Positions 9,419 to 17,960 of a DNA stretch of 64,000 bases are shown here, in pieces (the first letter of the stretch is position 1; every line of letters begins with the position of its first letter). A program made the position numbers and the translations under genes. The notes under the pieces were generated by a model, which did not search any database, was not told the DNA's origin, and saw only the letters and a program-made list of their open reading frames with translations. Source of the DNA: a virus; the IMG/VR virus record IMGVR_UViG_3300044797_000318, positions 1-64,000 of that record; one strand, 5' to 3'.

Positions 9419-9435
9419 ATATAACACAGTTATAT
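9419..9435. repeat. 7-bp perfect inverted repeat upstream of the GIY-YIG gene
   Basis: ATATAAC-ACA-GTTATAT is a perfect seven-base inverted repeat lying about 18 bases upstream of the GIY-YIG start. It could be an operator, part of a promoter, or chance in AT-rich DNA. The rest of the 150-base gap between this gene and the primase holds nothing else I can support. Confidence 0.3.
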
Positions 9436-9566
9436 GCTTTGATACTTGTCAGTACGATTATTTCTTCGACATAACAGTGATGCTCTTGATAAAATGGGTT
9501 TTTCCAACCCAGTTTCTGCCAAATTAAAACACCTATCTGGGATGATTGAAAAATTTATAAAGATTT

Positions 9567-10331
9567 TCAATCCTTGATTAGAAAAGACATCTCCGCATAC
9601 TCACTAATTCTGCCCTTAGTAATGTATTCATCCACATCTTTATAATCTTCTGGTATGTAAAAATTACGAATATTGGCCAATTGGCCAAACTTGCTAATGA
9701 TCTGTTTCCTCCCCTTTTGGCCAGCGATATCGTTATCTAACAACAAAAATATGTTATTAGAGTATCTGCTAATGACAGTAAATTGATAGATAGACATACA
9801 ATTATTGCCTAAGGCTACAATATTTTTAAAACCCTTCTCCACCGATTTAATAACATCGATCTGCCCCTCTACCACGTAAACGCATCCCTGCTCCAATATA
9901 TGTTGTTTATTTTCATATAAACCAAATAAATGATTACCCTTCTTGAAAGAGGTATTTTTATATTTTTCTATCTTGTTTTCTTGGCGCGTCTTTTCATCTA
10001 AAAGGGAGCGGCCTATCAACGCCACTATCTTGCCATAAGCATTACGTTGCGGCATCACCAAAGGGTGGTTCTCAAAAAAATCTTTGAGAATGCGCCTTGG
10101 GGCCAAAGAATCCTCAATAATGCTAGTAGTCAATAATTTTTGCTTTATTAGGCAAGACTCGCCTACCAAATCGGTAAGTGCCGAAATGTTTTCAATATCG
10201 GGAAAATAACCAAATCCCCATTTCTCTTGACTATCTACATCTAAACGGGAATCTAAATAGGATTGGCTAGCCTGTGCGTTCGGATAGTTTTTTAACAAGA
10301 ACTGACAAGATTCTGCTATTTTTTCTAACAT
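9567..10331 (-). CDS. DnaG-type primase catalytic core (Toprim), lacking the zinc domain
   Basis: 254 residues. The N-terminal part resembles the DnaG RNA-polymerase N-subdomain (RRILKDFFENHPLVMPQRNA, GKIVALIGRSL). The Toprim fold follows: VYVVEGQIDVIKS supplies the catalytic Glu, and LLLDNDIAGQKG the DxD-like metal motif. There is no CHC2 zinc-binding domain and no helicase-binding C-domain, so the protein is far shorter than the roughly 600 residues of bacterial DnaG. A CHC2-like protein is encoded separately at 33004-33642. It heads the replication cluster and sits three bases after a zinc-ribbon gene. Confidence 0.85.
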   Translation of the reverse strand: MLEKIAESCQFLLKNYPNAQASQSYLDSRLDVDSQEKWGFGYFPDIENISALTDLVGESCLIKQKLLTTSIIEDSLAPRRILKDFFENHPLVMPQRNAYGKIVALIGRSLLDEKTRQENKIEKYKNTSFKKGNHLFGLYENKQHILEQGCVYVVEGQIDVIKSVEKGFKNIVALGNNCMSIYQFTVISRYSNNIFLLLDNDIAGQKGRKQIISKFGQLANIRNFYIPEDYKDVDEYITKGRISEYAEMSFLIKD

Positions 10332-10334
10332 ATT

Positions 10335-10697
10335 TTATATATCTTTGTTGGCAGTTTTAAGCTTATCCCTCAACATAATCTTAAATGGTTCGCTTAAATG
10401 GCCGTGCGCCTTACCACACTGTGGACACACTATATCCTCGTTGACCACCTTGGGTTGAGCTTCTTTTCCACAATTTTGACATTTGACCCCGAAAGCTACG
10501 GTAGGTTTTTGCCTAAATTGTTTGAGGGTTTTCATAGTCACTTTCATAAAATGAGTGACATTGAGAATCTCATTATTGCACAGGGGGCAATAAATCTTCT
10601 CGGTTTTAGGATCCATAAAAGGCTCCACTTGCCCGCACTTCTTTACCTTCTTCTTATCATCAGTATAAGTATTATTACAAATTAGAGAAACTGCCAT
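10335..10697 (-). CDS. double zinc-ribbon protein
   Basis: 120 residues with two clear CxxC pairs in each half: a C...CG pair then YCPLCNNE, and VKCQNCGKEA followed by VCPQCGKAHG. This predicts two zinc ribbons. Position between the primase core and DnaJ, with gaps of three and zero bases, suggests a replication or chaperone accessory role. One idea is that it replaces the missing zinc domain of the primase. That is inference only. Confidence 0.7.
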   Translation of the reverse strand: MAVSLICNNTYTDDKKKVKKCGQVEPFMDPKTEKIYCPLCNNEILNVTHFMKVTMKTLKQFRQKPTVAFGVKCQNCGKEAQPKVVNEDIVCPQCGKAHGHLSEPFKIMLRDKLKTANKDI

Positions 10698-11630
10698 TTA
10701 TACTACCTCATCTACTAAAACACCAATTAGCTTATCAGTGTTCTTAGGGTATTGAACGTCCAGCACCACCTTGTGTTCGCCTATCCCACTCACTCCACAA
10801 TGAGGAATAATCACCTCATCACGGTTCCTCGACTGAGGAGGAACTTGGATGTTTCGAAGGCCATAGATAGTTTTTACACTTTGCTGACAGCCACGAATAG
10901 CCTCTAGTAATGGCAGTGTTAAAATGGAAATAACGCTTCTTCCTTCAATTCTGAGGCCTTCTTCTGGCGTCACAGTGACGTGACAAAAAGCATCCGTATA
11001 CTGATCCATAATTCCCATTACGGTGCCAGCGTAATTCCCCATTCCTTGTAAGCGCAAAGTATTACCATTGAGAACTCCCGCAGGCACGGATACGTGCACA
11101 GACACATCCGTAAGAATACTTCCAGCAGCTTTACAAGATTTACAATCCTCAGTGTTATCTTGGCCATGACATTGTGGACAGGTGCTAACTATCATCATAC
11201 CACGCTGCATAATAGTGACTTGCCCCCTCCCACCGCATTTAGTGCAACCATTATGAATATGCACTTCCCCCGCCCCATCACATTCGGAACACTTGGATTT
11301 GCGAGAATATTTTATTTCTTTTTTGCAACCTAGCACGGATTCTTTGAAATCAATGGTAAGGTGTGTGTCTACATTTTCTAATTTAACTACGTGTTGCTGT
11401 CGGCTAAATGGTGACCAACCAGGAGGCGGCTCTCGATCACGTTCATTTCCTTTTCCACTTTTGACGCACTCGTAAGCTTCGTTGATCTTTTTGAACTTAG
11501 CTTCCGCATCAGGACTCTTGTTTATGTCAGGATGAAATTCCTTGGTCAATTTCTTATATTGTTTCTTAGCTTCTTCTGGGGTGGAGCTCTCCGGAATTTC
11601 TAAAATTGCATAAGCTTCCTTGAGTTTCAT
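10698..11630 (-). CDS. dnaJ: DnaJ-type co-chaperone
   Basis: 310 residues. The J domain occupies residues 1-60 with HPD at 33-35. Four CxxCxGxG-like zinc repeats follow (CSECDGAG, CTKCGGRG, CPQCHGQD, CKSCKAAG), then the beta-rich client-binding domain. It is a full type I DnaJ, a little shorter than the 376-residue E. coli protein because the Gly/Phe linker is short. It would stimulate a host or phage DnaK. Its start overlaps the RuvC-like stop by four bases. DnaJ next to replication genes recalls chaperone-assisted origin remodelling. Confidence 0.93.
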   Translation of the reverse strand: MKLKEAYAILEIPESSTPEEAKKQYKKLTKEFHPDINKSPDAEAKFKKINEAYECVKSGKGNERDREPPPGWSPFSRQQHVVKLENVDTHLTIDFKESVLGCKKEIKYSRKSKCSECDGAGEVHIHNGCTKCGGRGQVTIMQRGMMIVSTCPQCHGQDNTEDCKSCKAAGSILTDVSVHVSVPAGVLNGNTLRLQGMGNYAGTVMGIMDQYTDAFCHVTVTPEEGLRIEGRSVISILTLPLLEAIRGCQQSVKTIYGLRNIQVPPQSRNRDEVIIPHCGVSGIGEHKVVLDVQYPKNTDKLIGVLVDEVV

Positions 11631-12187
11631 TTTTTCTTGCCCTTACGTTTAATTTTACCAGCCAATAGTAGTGCTTGATAAAGTGCCACGGCTATACCAT
11701 CTGCTTTATCATAATTTTCCACTTTCAGCTTCCCCTTTTTATTGTACTCGTAGGGAAACGTAATTTCTAAATGTTTTTCCACAAGGGCTGGCATTTGTTC
11801 TTTTTTTGGAAAGATTTTTCCGAATTTTAATCCATGGCGAATAGTCATTACACTAAACAACTCTGGCGTTTTTCCCAAATAATCATAAGCGACCAAACCA
11901 ATCATCCTATTGAATGTAGTAAGCATAATAATAGTCTTAGCAGTACTGGCACCCTTCATAAATTGAATTATATCTTCAATAGCAATATAATCTGGTTTAG
12001 CTGCCGTAATTACTTTTTGTATTTTATTTCTGGTATCAACTATTCTTTCAATAATAGAACCATTTTTTAGAGGTTTCAAATAAGCAGCATCTATGAATTT
12101 AATATCGTTGGTAGTCTGATCCCAACTTAATATACAGTATCCTATGGTCGAGCTGGACACGTCAAAGCCAAGTATAATTTTTGTCAT
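11627..12187 (-). CDS. RuvC-like Holliday-junction resolvase
   Basis: 186 residues with the RNase H-like fold. ILGFDVSSSTIGYCIL carries the first catalytic Asp (D9), YIAIEDIIQFMKG the Glu (E71), and DKADGIAVAL the C-terminal Asp pair. The length matches RuvC (173 in E. coli). It would cut branched intermediates made by the RecA-like protein nearby or before packaging. Poxvirus A22-type resolvases share the motifs, so RuvC-like is the safest name. Confidence 0.88.
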   Translation of the reverse strand: MTKIILGFDVSSSTIGYCILSWDQTTNDIKFIDAAYLKPLKNGSIIERIVDTRNKIQKVITAAKPDYIAIEDIIQFMKGASTAKTIIMLTTFNRMIGLVAYDYLGKTPELFSVMTIRHGLKFGKIFPKKEQMPALVEKHLEITFPYEYNKKGKLKVENYDKADGIAVALYQALLLAGKIKRKGKKK

Positions 12188-12205
12188 ACTTAGTAATATA
12201 ACAGA

Positions 12206-12240
12206 TAAATAAAAAGACCCATAGCGGGGAACTATGGGTC
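12206..12240 (-). terminator. rho-independent terminator after the SSB gene
   Basis: Read on the minus strand, the hairpin GACCCATAG / CTATGGGTC with a six-to-seven-base loop is followed directly by TTTTTATTT. It lies 28 bases past the SSB stop codon. It would end the abundant SSB message before the ruvC-dnaJ-primase genes. Confidence 0.85.
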
Positions 12241-12267
12241 TCTTGTACTACAACTGAACTAGATTTT

Positions 12268-13029
12268 TTAGGACTGTTGAGCGGAGTCAGCAACAACGGT
12301 CTCTTCATAAGAAGGGAACGCCTTATCCAACTCTTCATCATCCGACATGCTAACAACCGGGGTGCTTACCTTAGCTGGGGCAACTTTGGTAGCAATCTTC
12401 TTAGTGTTGGCGGCAGCAACTGGGACACCGGTTCCAGCAACTCCATCAACAGCTACGCCGTTGATCTTGTCAATTCTAGCTTGAACCTTATCAGGAGTAG
12501 GTGGGGTTACTCTACGCTTGAGGTCATCTAAATCAACATCACCGTCCTTGATCGCCTGATCGCCGGCAGAAAGCGGTTCCTTTGGGATCGGTTGAACGGA
12601 ATAATAACCAGTGGCTCCACCATTCTTATCGACAGTAATGTCGATATCATACTTGGTTGGATCGCCCCAACGTTGAACGTTCTTGGCTAACTTTCTGATG
12701 TGTGAGAACACCGCAAAAGAGATATCAAGAATCTTGTAGGCATTGGTCTTGCGGCTAATAACGCCGAGTAACCAACGTGGCTTAGCCTTATCACCTTCGG
12801 CACAGAGAGGGCAGCTGCCATGAATGGCAGAGCATTGCACCTTTTGTCCGAAACCAGTATCGCCTTCTTTCTTGTACTTGTGAACCAAGTATTGGAAAGG
12901 GGCAGTAACGATTCTTACTTCGTTAGAGCCTTCATCTAATCTTAGGAAAAGATCCTTGCTGTTGGTCTTTTTACCTTCTTGTCCGCCAAATACGTCATCT
13001 GTCCATGCTACTTCACCAAATGTAGTCAT
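12268..13029 (-). CDS. gp32-like single-stranded-DNA-binding protein
   Basis: 253 residues. The core has a zinc-binding set C66, H70, C73, C76 (QCSAIHGSCPLC) inside an OB-like domain, as in T4 gp32, followed by FSHIRKLAKNVQRWGD and a beta-rich section. The C-terminal tail is disordered, Ala/Val/Thr-rich, and ends acidic (DDEELDKAFPSYEE), typical of SSB partner-recruiting tails. It has its own AGGAGA ribosome binding site, a 17-A tract in its leader and a strong terminator, consistent with high expression. Confidence 0.85.
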   Translation of the reverse strand: MTTFGEVAWTDDVFGGQEGKKTNSKDLFLRLDEGSNEVRIVTAPFQYLVHKYKKEGDTGFGQKVQCSAIHGSCPLCAEGDKAKPRWLLGVISRKTNAYKILDISFAVFSHIRKLAKNVQRWGDPTKYDIDITVDKNGGATGYYSVQPIPKEPLSAGDQAIKDGDVDLDDLKRRVTPPTPDKVQARIDKINGVAVDGVAGTGVPVAAANTKKIATKVAPAKVSTPVVSMSDDEELDKAFPSYEETVVADSAQQS

Positions 13030-13044
13030 ATTGATCTCCTATTG

Positions 13045-13061
13045 TTTTTTTTTTTTTTTTT
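13045..13061. repeat. 17-base homopolymer (T on plus, A on minus) in the SSB leader
   Basis: A run of 17 identical bases begins 16 bases before the SSB start codon, just ahead of its AGGAGA site. On the message it is A17. An unstructured A-rich leader can aid ribosome loading or be a slippage site. The length may also be uncertain in the assembly. Confidence 0.8.
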
Positions 13062-13128
13062 ACTATCTATCGTACATTGCTTGTACATTATCTATTTAAC
13101 AAAACTCTGATCGTAATTCTTTAACACA

Positions 13129-13446
13129 TTAGCGTGTAAACTTTACGTAACGAGTACGAGTGTGGTCGGTAGTACGGCCAAATCTGACACCGATACCCCT
13201 GTTGCGTAGTCTATTAACTACTCTATTGATTACCACTCTGAGAGCACCTGGGGAGCCGGGCAGAAGCGTCCTTTGCTTCCTGCTCAAAACTCTGTTGAGA
13301 GCAGTTGTCAAATTAGTCATCGTCCCAGTCCAAACGCTTCCAGATTGTCCTTCCACTATCGAAGTAACACCACGAAAAATTATTTCATTGATGTCATTTG
13401 TTGTCGCCCAATTTGTTTCCATATTTCTTTTTAACTTACTTGCCAT
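13129..13446 (-). CDS. small basic protein of unknown function
   Basis: 105 residues, strongly basic with an Arg-rich C-terminal half (RVVNRLRNRGIGVRFGRTTD). It has no cysteine motif. The charge and the position between SSB and RecA fit a nucleic-acid-binding role, but I recognise no family. Confidence 0.65.
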   Translation of the reverse strand: MASKLKRNMETNWATTNDINEIIFRGVTSIVEGQSGSVWTGTMTNLTTALNRVLSRKQRTLLPGSPGALRVVINRVVNRLRNRGIGVRFGRTTDHTRTRYVKFTR

Positions 13447-13474
13447 GATGTCTTACTCACTTCCTTAATTATAA

Positions 13475-13825
13475 TTATGCTTTTCCTGGTTGTACAGGGG
13501 TTACGTTTTTCACCGCATTAAATACTAAGCTCCTAATGCTATGAACTCTTTGCAGTGGAAAGATCATTTCTAGCTGAAATTCTTTGGGAGAGTTTGCCAA
13601 GATATCTGTAAAAGTCTTAACTATCTCGTCTTCCTCTTTATCAGTAAAAAATCCCTTAACTTCCACTATACCGTTTTCGGCTCGTGGTTTATCTAGAGAA
13701 ATAAATCTCTGGAAATTGCGGGCCTTACCAGTGGTACCGCCCTCCAACGTAATTAGATAAGCTGGCTTTCTAAGAGAGGGAGCCTGCATACCCAACAAAC
13801 TGTTTGATCCTAAATCGACTGGCAT
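13475..13825 (-). CDS. hypothetical protein next to RecA
   Basis: 116 residues. The start ATG shares a base with the RecA stop, so the two are coupled. The N-terminus is hydrophobic and beta-prone (RKPAYLITLEGGTTG), and the middle is acidic. No known motif. Context suggests a recombination or replication accessory role. Confidence 0.65.
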   Translation of the reverse strand: MPVDLGSNSLLGMQAPSLRKPAYLITLEGGTTGKARNFQRFISLDKPRAENGIVEVKGFFTDKEEDEIVKTFTDILANSPKEFQLEMIFPLQRVHSIRSLVFNAVKNVTPVQPGKA

Positions 13826-14829
13826 TATTCGTCTCCATCTTCTTCATCGTCATCCCAGCCCTTGATATCATCAAAATTTTTGACATCATTGGCTAGGTGT
13901 ATACCATCTGCCGAAACAACCAAGTCTAATTCGCTGATACACTCATCTCCCTCAAACAAATGGTTCTTTTTAACCTTGGCACGAGAAATGATACCATATT
14001 TGTACTTATCTCCGCCCTTCACTCTGGTCAAATCTTTTTTCCTAGAAAGCTGAATAATTACAGAAGAAAGATAGTATATTTCGTTTCCACCTTTTTCTAT
14101 TTGAGTGGGGGCGCCCATTCCGATAGAGGCATATGTTTGATTGATAATTAGGGTAGTAATAGAAGCTTCCCCAGTTTCATTATTAATGTAGTTATTAGCT
14201 AATTTATTAAACTTCTTGATAGCATAAGAATTTTCTTTGGCCGAAACACCAGGCTGTTGAGAAAAATCTTCCGTTCCATCATCTTTATCTTCCGTTGAAT
14301 TGAGAGAGGCTCCTACGCTATCCCACACGATCAATATCTTAACATCTGGGTTCATTTCTTTGGCAGCGTGCACGAATTGTGCTACGGCTTTGGCGCCATC
14401 AATAATCTTATTAGTATCGACTACTAAAAGATTATCGGAAACACCACCTATCTTCTCATCAAATCTTCTAGCGCTAAACTTCCTTTCAGCGTCCCAAAGG
14501 ATCACTAAAACATTTTGATCTTGGGCAAATTTCATAAAGGCCATAGCGTGAGTGGACTTGCCACTGTCTGGCTTACCCGATATCTGAACAATTCTTCCAA
14601 AAGGAAGTCCTTTGAGATTGGTCAGGCTTTTCCAATGATCGCCCTTAGTCCATACCACATAATCTTTGTCTTCGTTAGGCCTAATAATAGTTTTACCAGT
14701 AGAAAGCTTTTTGGCCAGTCCCTGATCTTTTTTAGCGTAGCTATCTTGGGCTTTTTTAACGAGCTTATTAATATCGATACCTGCTATCATATTTTTACTG
14801 TCGGTTTTTGCCAATTGTTTTTCGGTCAT
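13825..14829 (-). CDS. RecA/UvsX-family recombinase
   Basis: 334 residues. Walker A is GKPDSGKST at 85-93, Walker B is in VKILIVWDSVGASLN, and STEDKDDGTEDFSQQPG lies in the DNA-binding loop region. TTLIINQTYASIG supplies the Gln-containing switch. The C-terminal tail is very acidic (DDIKGWDDDEEDGDE), as in RecA. It would form filaments on SSB-coated DNA. The neighbouring 140-residue gene may be its mediator. Confidence 0.92.
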   Translation of the reverse strand: MTEKQLAKTDSKNMIAGIDINKLVKKAQDSYAKKDQGLAKKLSTGKTIIRPNEDKDYVVWTKGDHWKSLTNLKGLPFGRIVQISGKPDSGKSTHAMAFMKFAQDQNVLVILWDAERKFSARRFDEKIGGVSDNLLVVDTNKIIDGAKAVAQFVHAAKEMNPDVKILIVWDSVGASLNSTEDKDDGTEDFSQQPGVSAKENSYAIKKFNKLANNYINNETGEASITTLIINQTYASIGMGAPTQIEKGGNEIYYLSSVIIQLSRKKDLTRVKGGDKYKYGIISRAKVKKNHLFEGDECISELDLVVSADGIHLANDVKNFDDIKGWDDDEEDGDE

Positions 14830-14840
14830 TATTCCTCGTA

Positions 14841-15263
14841 TTATTCGTTCCAGGTTTTATTCTTACTTAAATTGCGCAGATAAATGTGCCCATCTTTTAG
14901 GGATGCCAAAAGATAATTCCATTTTTTGAGCGCTGCCTCTTGCTTGGCGCACTCCAACTTTGCGCTCACTATATCGGGGTCTTTTGCTATATAATTTAGT
15001 AGCATATTTTCTGTGATTTTTTTATCACCACTCGTCGTTTTGAATTCGAAATATTTCTCCCCTTCTATTCTAGAAATATCATTTTTGGCCTGGCGGGCAC
15101 GAAGCTCCACCTCCTCAATCATAGAAGATAATTTCATTTCGGCTACCAAAAATAGGGCGGCACCACGATCAGCTTTATCTGTGTCATATCTCTCCCTACT
15201 AGCGGAAGAGATTTCCGCAAAACATTCATCTACAACTTTCTCAATATCCGAATGATCGATCAT
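14841..15263 (-). CDS. possible UvsY-like recombination mediator
   Basis: 140 residues, helical, located 11 bases upstream of the RecA gene. It has the order seen in UvsY-like proteins: an early helix with conserved charges, a short beta hairpin (KYFEFKTTSGDKKIT), then a long helix (SAKLECAKQEAALKKWNYLL) and a terminal HIYLRNLSKNK. UvsY loads UvsX onto SSB-coated DNA. Assignment is by pattern and context, not by a diagnostic motif. Confidence 0.45.
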   Translation of the reverse strand: MIDHSDIEKVVDECFAEISSASRERYDTDKADRGAALFLVAEMKLSSMIEEVELRARQAKNDISRIEGEKYFEFKTTSGDKKITENMLLNYIAKDPDIVSAKLECAKQEAALKKWNYLLASLKDGHIYLRNLSKNKTWNE

Positions 15264-15322
15264 CGTTCCGTCCCTCTGCTAATATATTGAATAGATCTAA
15301 CTTTTTCTCGACAAAAATGTTA

Positions 15323-15646
15323 TTATTTCTTCGCTAACTTTTCGTCAAGTTCGCGCATTTTTTCTTTCAGCTGTCCCACTATATCAGACACTTCGTTATG
15401 CATAAGTCGAAGGTGTTGATGCTGAAAAAGAGACATTAAAAATAAAAACACTTCTAGGGTAGTATGTCGCTTAGAAGGGGGTTTGAGAAAAATGATAATT
15501 CCCCTATCATTGGTCTCAAATAAATCCATAAATAAGTCTTCACCCTTATTACTAATGGAAGTGTTAGATTGGACAATTTTCTGATATACCGACCATTCAT
15601 CTTCGGTCATATCGATTTTTTTATTATCAACAATTTTGATTGTCAT
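15323..15646 (-). CDS. hypothetical protein
   Basis: 107 residues. The middle is hydrophobic (TLEVFLFLMSLFQHQHLRLM) without being a clear membrane helix. The C-terminus is a charged helix (LKEKMRELDEKLAKK). It lies between the zinc-domain protein and the RecA operon. No family recognised. Confidence 0.65.
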   Translation of the reverse strand: MTIKIVDNKKIDMTEDEWSVYQKIVQSNTSISNKGEDLFMDLFETNDRGIIIFLKPPSKRHTTLEVFLFLMSLFQHQHLRLMHNEVSDIVGQLKEKMRELDEKLAKK

Positions 15647-15655
15647 ATCTTACTT

Positions 15656-16492
15656 TCAGCTACCTCTGGAAAAACTGCCTTTGCCCGAAGTCAATCTCTT
15701 TTGAGCATTCTGCACTTTGCTTTGCATCTCTTGTAAGGACTGCATATCCTTATGATTGGCGCCAGCGCTGTTGGGCTGTGCCAGTCTGGCCATCGCCAAA
15801 GCGGCTGGATGAATTTCATCATCGTCACCAGTGGATGCTTCCGAGAGTCCCGAATTGATTATATCACCGCTGCTGATAACGGCTTGAAATTCTGCTACCG
15901 CTTCGGGATCTGCACTTTCCATCATAGCAGCCAAACTATTTTCGGAGGCTGCTCCGTTCGAGACTTCTCTTCTAATTTGTTGCGCAATTGCCCTAAGATT
16001 TTGAGTTTTTTCAACGACACTTTTAGGCCCCTCTGGTTCATCAGGGTCCTTTGCTGCTTTCCCGGAGGTTTTGCCGGAGCCTTTCAAAACCTCGGCCCTC
16101 TCGAAAAAGCTGTTGGTTTTCGCCTCAGATTGTGTTTTTTCTACTTGAACATCCTGCGTTCCGCCGCCTGGTAACTTGATTTTGATAGTAGAAATTTTTG
16201 GCTCGCCATTTTCTTGTACTTCGACTTCTCTCTTCATTTCCTTGAAGATTTCTTTTGGCAAATATTGTTTAAGGTTGGGAGAGTCCGTCTTAATATAATT
16301 ATGATTTGATAGCAACCAATCATCTAGTTGCTCAGGATACTTTTGCATATCCTTCATAGCCGCAGCCAATCCAACTAAGCAATTTTTGAGGTGCTCTTCC
16401 ATAATACACTGGCCACAAAAGGGACACACATTCATATCAATGGCATGAGACCACTTTGGGTTGATTTCAGTTTCACAACTAACACACTTCAT
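15656..16492 (-). CDS. unknown protein with N-terminal zinc ribbon
   Basis: 278 residues. The first 35 residues form a zinc ribbon (CVSCETEIN ... CPFCGQC). A helical segment follows to about residue 95, and then a long Ser/Ala/Glu/Lys-rich disordered region ending in a basic tail. The start overlaps the stop of the upstream gene by four bases. Function unknown. Confidence 0.7.
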   Translation of the reverse strand: MKCVSCETEINPKWSHAIDMNVCPFCGQCIMEEHLKNCLVGLAAAMKDMQKYPEQLDDWLLSNHNYIKTDSPNLKQYLPKEIFKEMKREVEVQENGEPKISTIKIKLPGGGTQDVQVEKTQSEAKTNSFFERAEVLKGSGKTSGKAAKDPDEPEGPKSVVEKTQNLRAIAQQIRREVSNGAASENSLAAMMESADPEAVAEFQAVISSGDIINSGLSEASTGDDDEIHPAALAMARLAQPNSAGANHKDMQSLQEMQSKVQNAQKRLTSGKGSFSRGS

Positions 16493-16953
16493 TTAACTCT
16501 CCAAAAACTGCGATGTCTAGTATTGCCAGTGCTAGCGGTCTTGATTATGTCACCATCTTCTGAAAAAATGGCATTACGTGCTTTATCTCGCTTATAAGCG
16601 GCTACTCTCATTTCTGATGTTTCCCAAAAATCGTTTGTAAAGAAATTTTCAATTTCCTCTTGGGTTTCCTTGATTTGCGACCCTAATCTAATCTTCAATT
16701 CTTCAACATACTCTCGGTGCCTCATAATGTTGACTGGGTTCTTAGGGTCGCCTCCAATAACAATCAGTCCTAGGGATTCGATCATGGCTTGGTCTCTCGT
16801 CACTAAGGCGTGTTCATATAGAGATTTAATTCTCAATTCACTGGATGTGGGTGGCATGTCAGGATTTTCTTCCAAAGAATAATTTCTTTTATCCTGAATG
16901 TCTTTCAGATTTCCACGATCTGACTGTTGTGTAACGGTTTTATATGGCATCAT
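16489..16953 (-). CDS. hypothetical protein
   Basis: 154 residues, charged and helical, with a disordered N-terminus (YKTVTQQSDRGNLKDIQDKR). ALVTRDQAMIESLGLIVIGG in the middle is followed by a coiled-coil-like segment. It overlaps the zinc-ribbon gene by four bases. No recognisable family. Confidence 0.65.
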   Translation of the reverse strand: MMPYKTVTQQSDRGNLKDIQDKRNYSLEENPDMPPTSSELRIKSLYEHALVTRDQAMIESLGLIVIGGDPKNPVNIMRHREYVEELKIRLGSQIKETQEEIENFFTNDFWETSEMRVAAYKRDKARNAIFSEDGDIIKTASTGNTRHRSFWRVK

Positions 16954-16962
16954 TCCACCCTA

Positions 16963-17859
16963 TTATTTTTTGATAGTTGGTTTTCTACCACGCTTGCGTG
17001 GTGCGCTTTCAGCTTCTACTGTCTCTATAACCTGAGTGGAGGACAATAATTCTTTTTGTGTTGGTAGAAAAGGAGAATTAGTCACTACCAAGGGAGAACT
17101 ATTAAAATAAATTTCGGTAGAACCTAAACTATTAGAGATCTCTCCACTAGTATTGGTGATATTAGGGGAATAAGAACTACTGAAAGTTTGGTTAGTATTA
17201 GAGCCGGTATAGTTGATCTGTTGTGGAGTTGTGTCAAAATCAACACTTCGTGTAACCAAACTTTCAGTAGTAATTTGTGGGCCATATGTATGTATGGCCG
17301 AAATTGTGGGAGATACAGAAGAGAATGCGGACGCCATGTCTTCATATCCCAAAAACGTTCCATCTGCATCAACCGTTCGAGAAAATGGGGCCAGCTCTTC
17401 GTTAAAGGCATTAATAAAAGGAGTGGCATCCGTTGGTAATTTCTGCTCTTTTAGAACATTTTTGATTGCTTTTAACTGCTCTTCTTTTTCTTTGTCTGGA
17501 AGGAATTGCTTGAAATGTTTTTGCACTTCTTCCGATTTTGGCTTGTTCTTAGAATATCTAGGAACATCAGTTTGCCCATTAAGCTTGAGTTGAAAATTAG
17601 AAATAACATAGGCTGCAAAATCTTCTACAGTAGCGTTATTCTTACTGAACTCAACTGTTTTCTTCAAGAAGGTAGACATTGCATCATTAGTGCCAGTAGT
17701 ATTCGCCATAGTCTGCTCCAGAATATCATCCTCAACAAGGATGGTGCCAGAGTTAAGCTGTGTCGCGTTGGGGATAAGTCCGGCGTGAAAATGTCTATTG
17801 GCAGTAATGTACGACAAGTTATTTCTGTCTGCCCATTCCTTTAGCTTTATCTTTGGCAT
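16963..17859 (-). CDS. MerR/excisionase-like DNA-binding protein with a long low-complexity tail
   Basis: 298 residues. The first 50 (KLKEWADRNNLSYITANRHF then HAGLIPNAT) are a winged helix like that at the start of MerR-type and IS607-resolvase proteins. No resolvase catalytic domain follows. The rest has a helical middle and a Ser/Thr/Asn-rich C-terminal half ending in a basic RKRGRKPTIKK, an AT-hook-like motif. Two DNA-binding elements at the ends suggest a DNA-organising or regulatory role. It lies just downstream of dnaE. Confidence 0.65.
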   Translation of the reverse strand: MPKIKLKEWADRNNLSYITANRHFHAGLIPNATQLNSGTILVEDDILEQTMANTTGTNDAMSTFLKKTVEFSKNNATVEDFAAYVISNFQLKLNGQTDVPRYSKNKPKSEEVQKHFKQFLPDKEKEEQLKAIKNVLKEQKLPTDATPFINAFNEELAPFSRTVDADGTFLGYEDMASAFSSVSPTISAIHTYGPQITTESLVTRSVDFDTTPQQINYTGSNTNQTFSSSYSPNITNTSGEISNSLGSTEIYFNSSPLVVTNSPFLPTQKELLSSTQVIETVEAESAPRKRGRKPTIKK

Positions 17860-17960
17860 AACTACATTCCTTACTATGCATAGATTTTGTATGCAAAAAT
17901 ATCATCCGTATCATTTTCTTGATAGAGGGTCGATTTTGTTATCAACCAACATCATATATA

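Noticed and set aside
13070-13090. GTACA/TGTAC inverted repeat as an operator
   Set aside because: Only five base pairs in AT-rich DNA; not distinguishable from chance.
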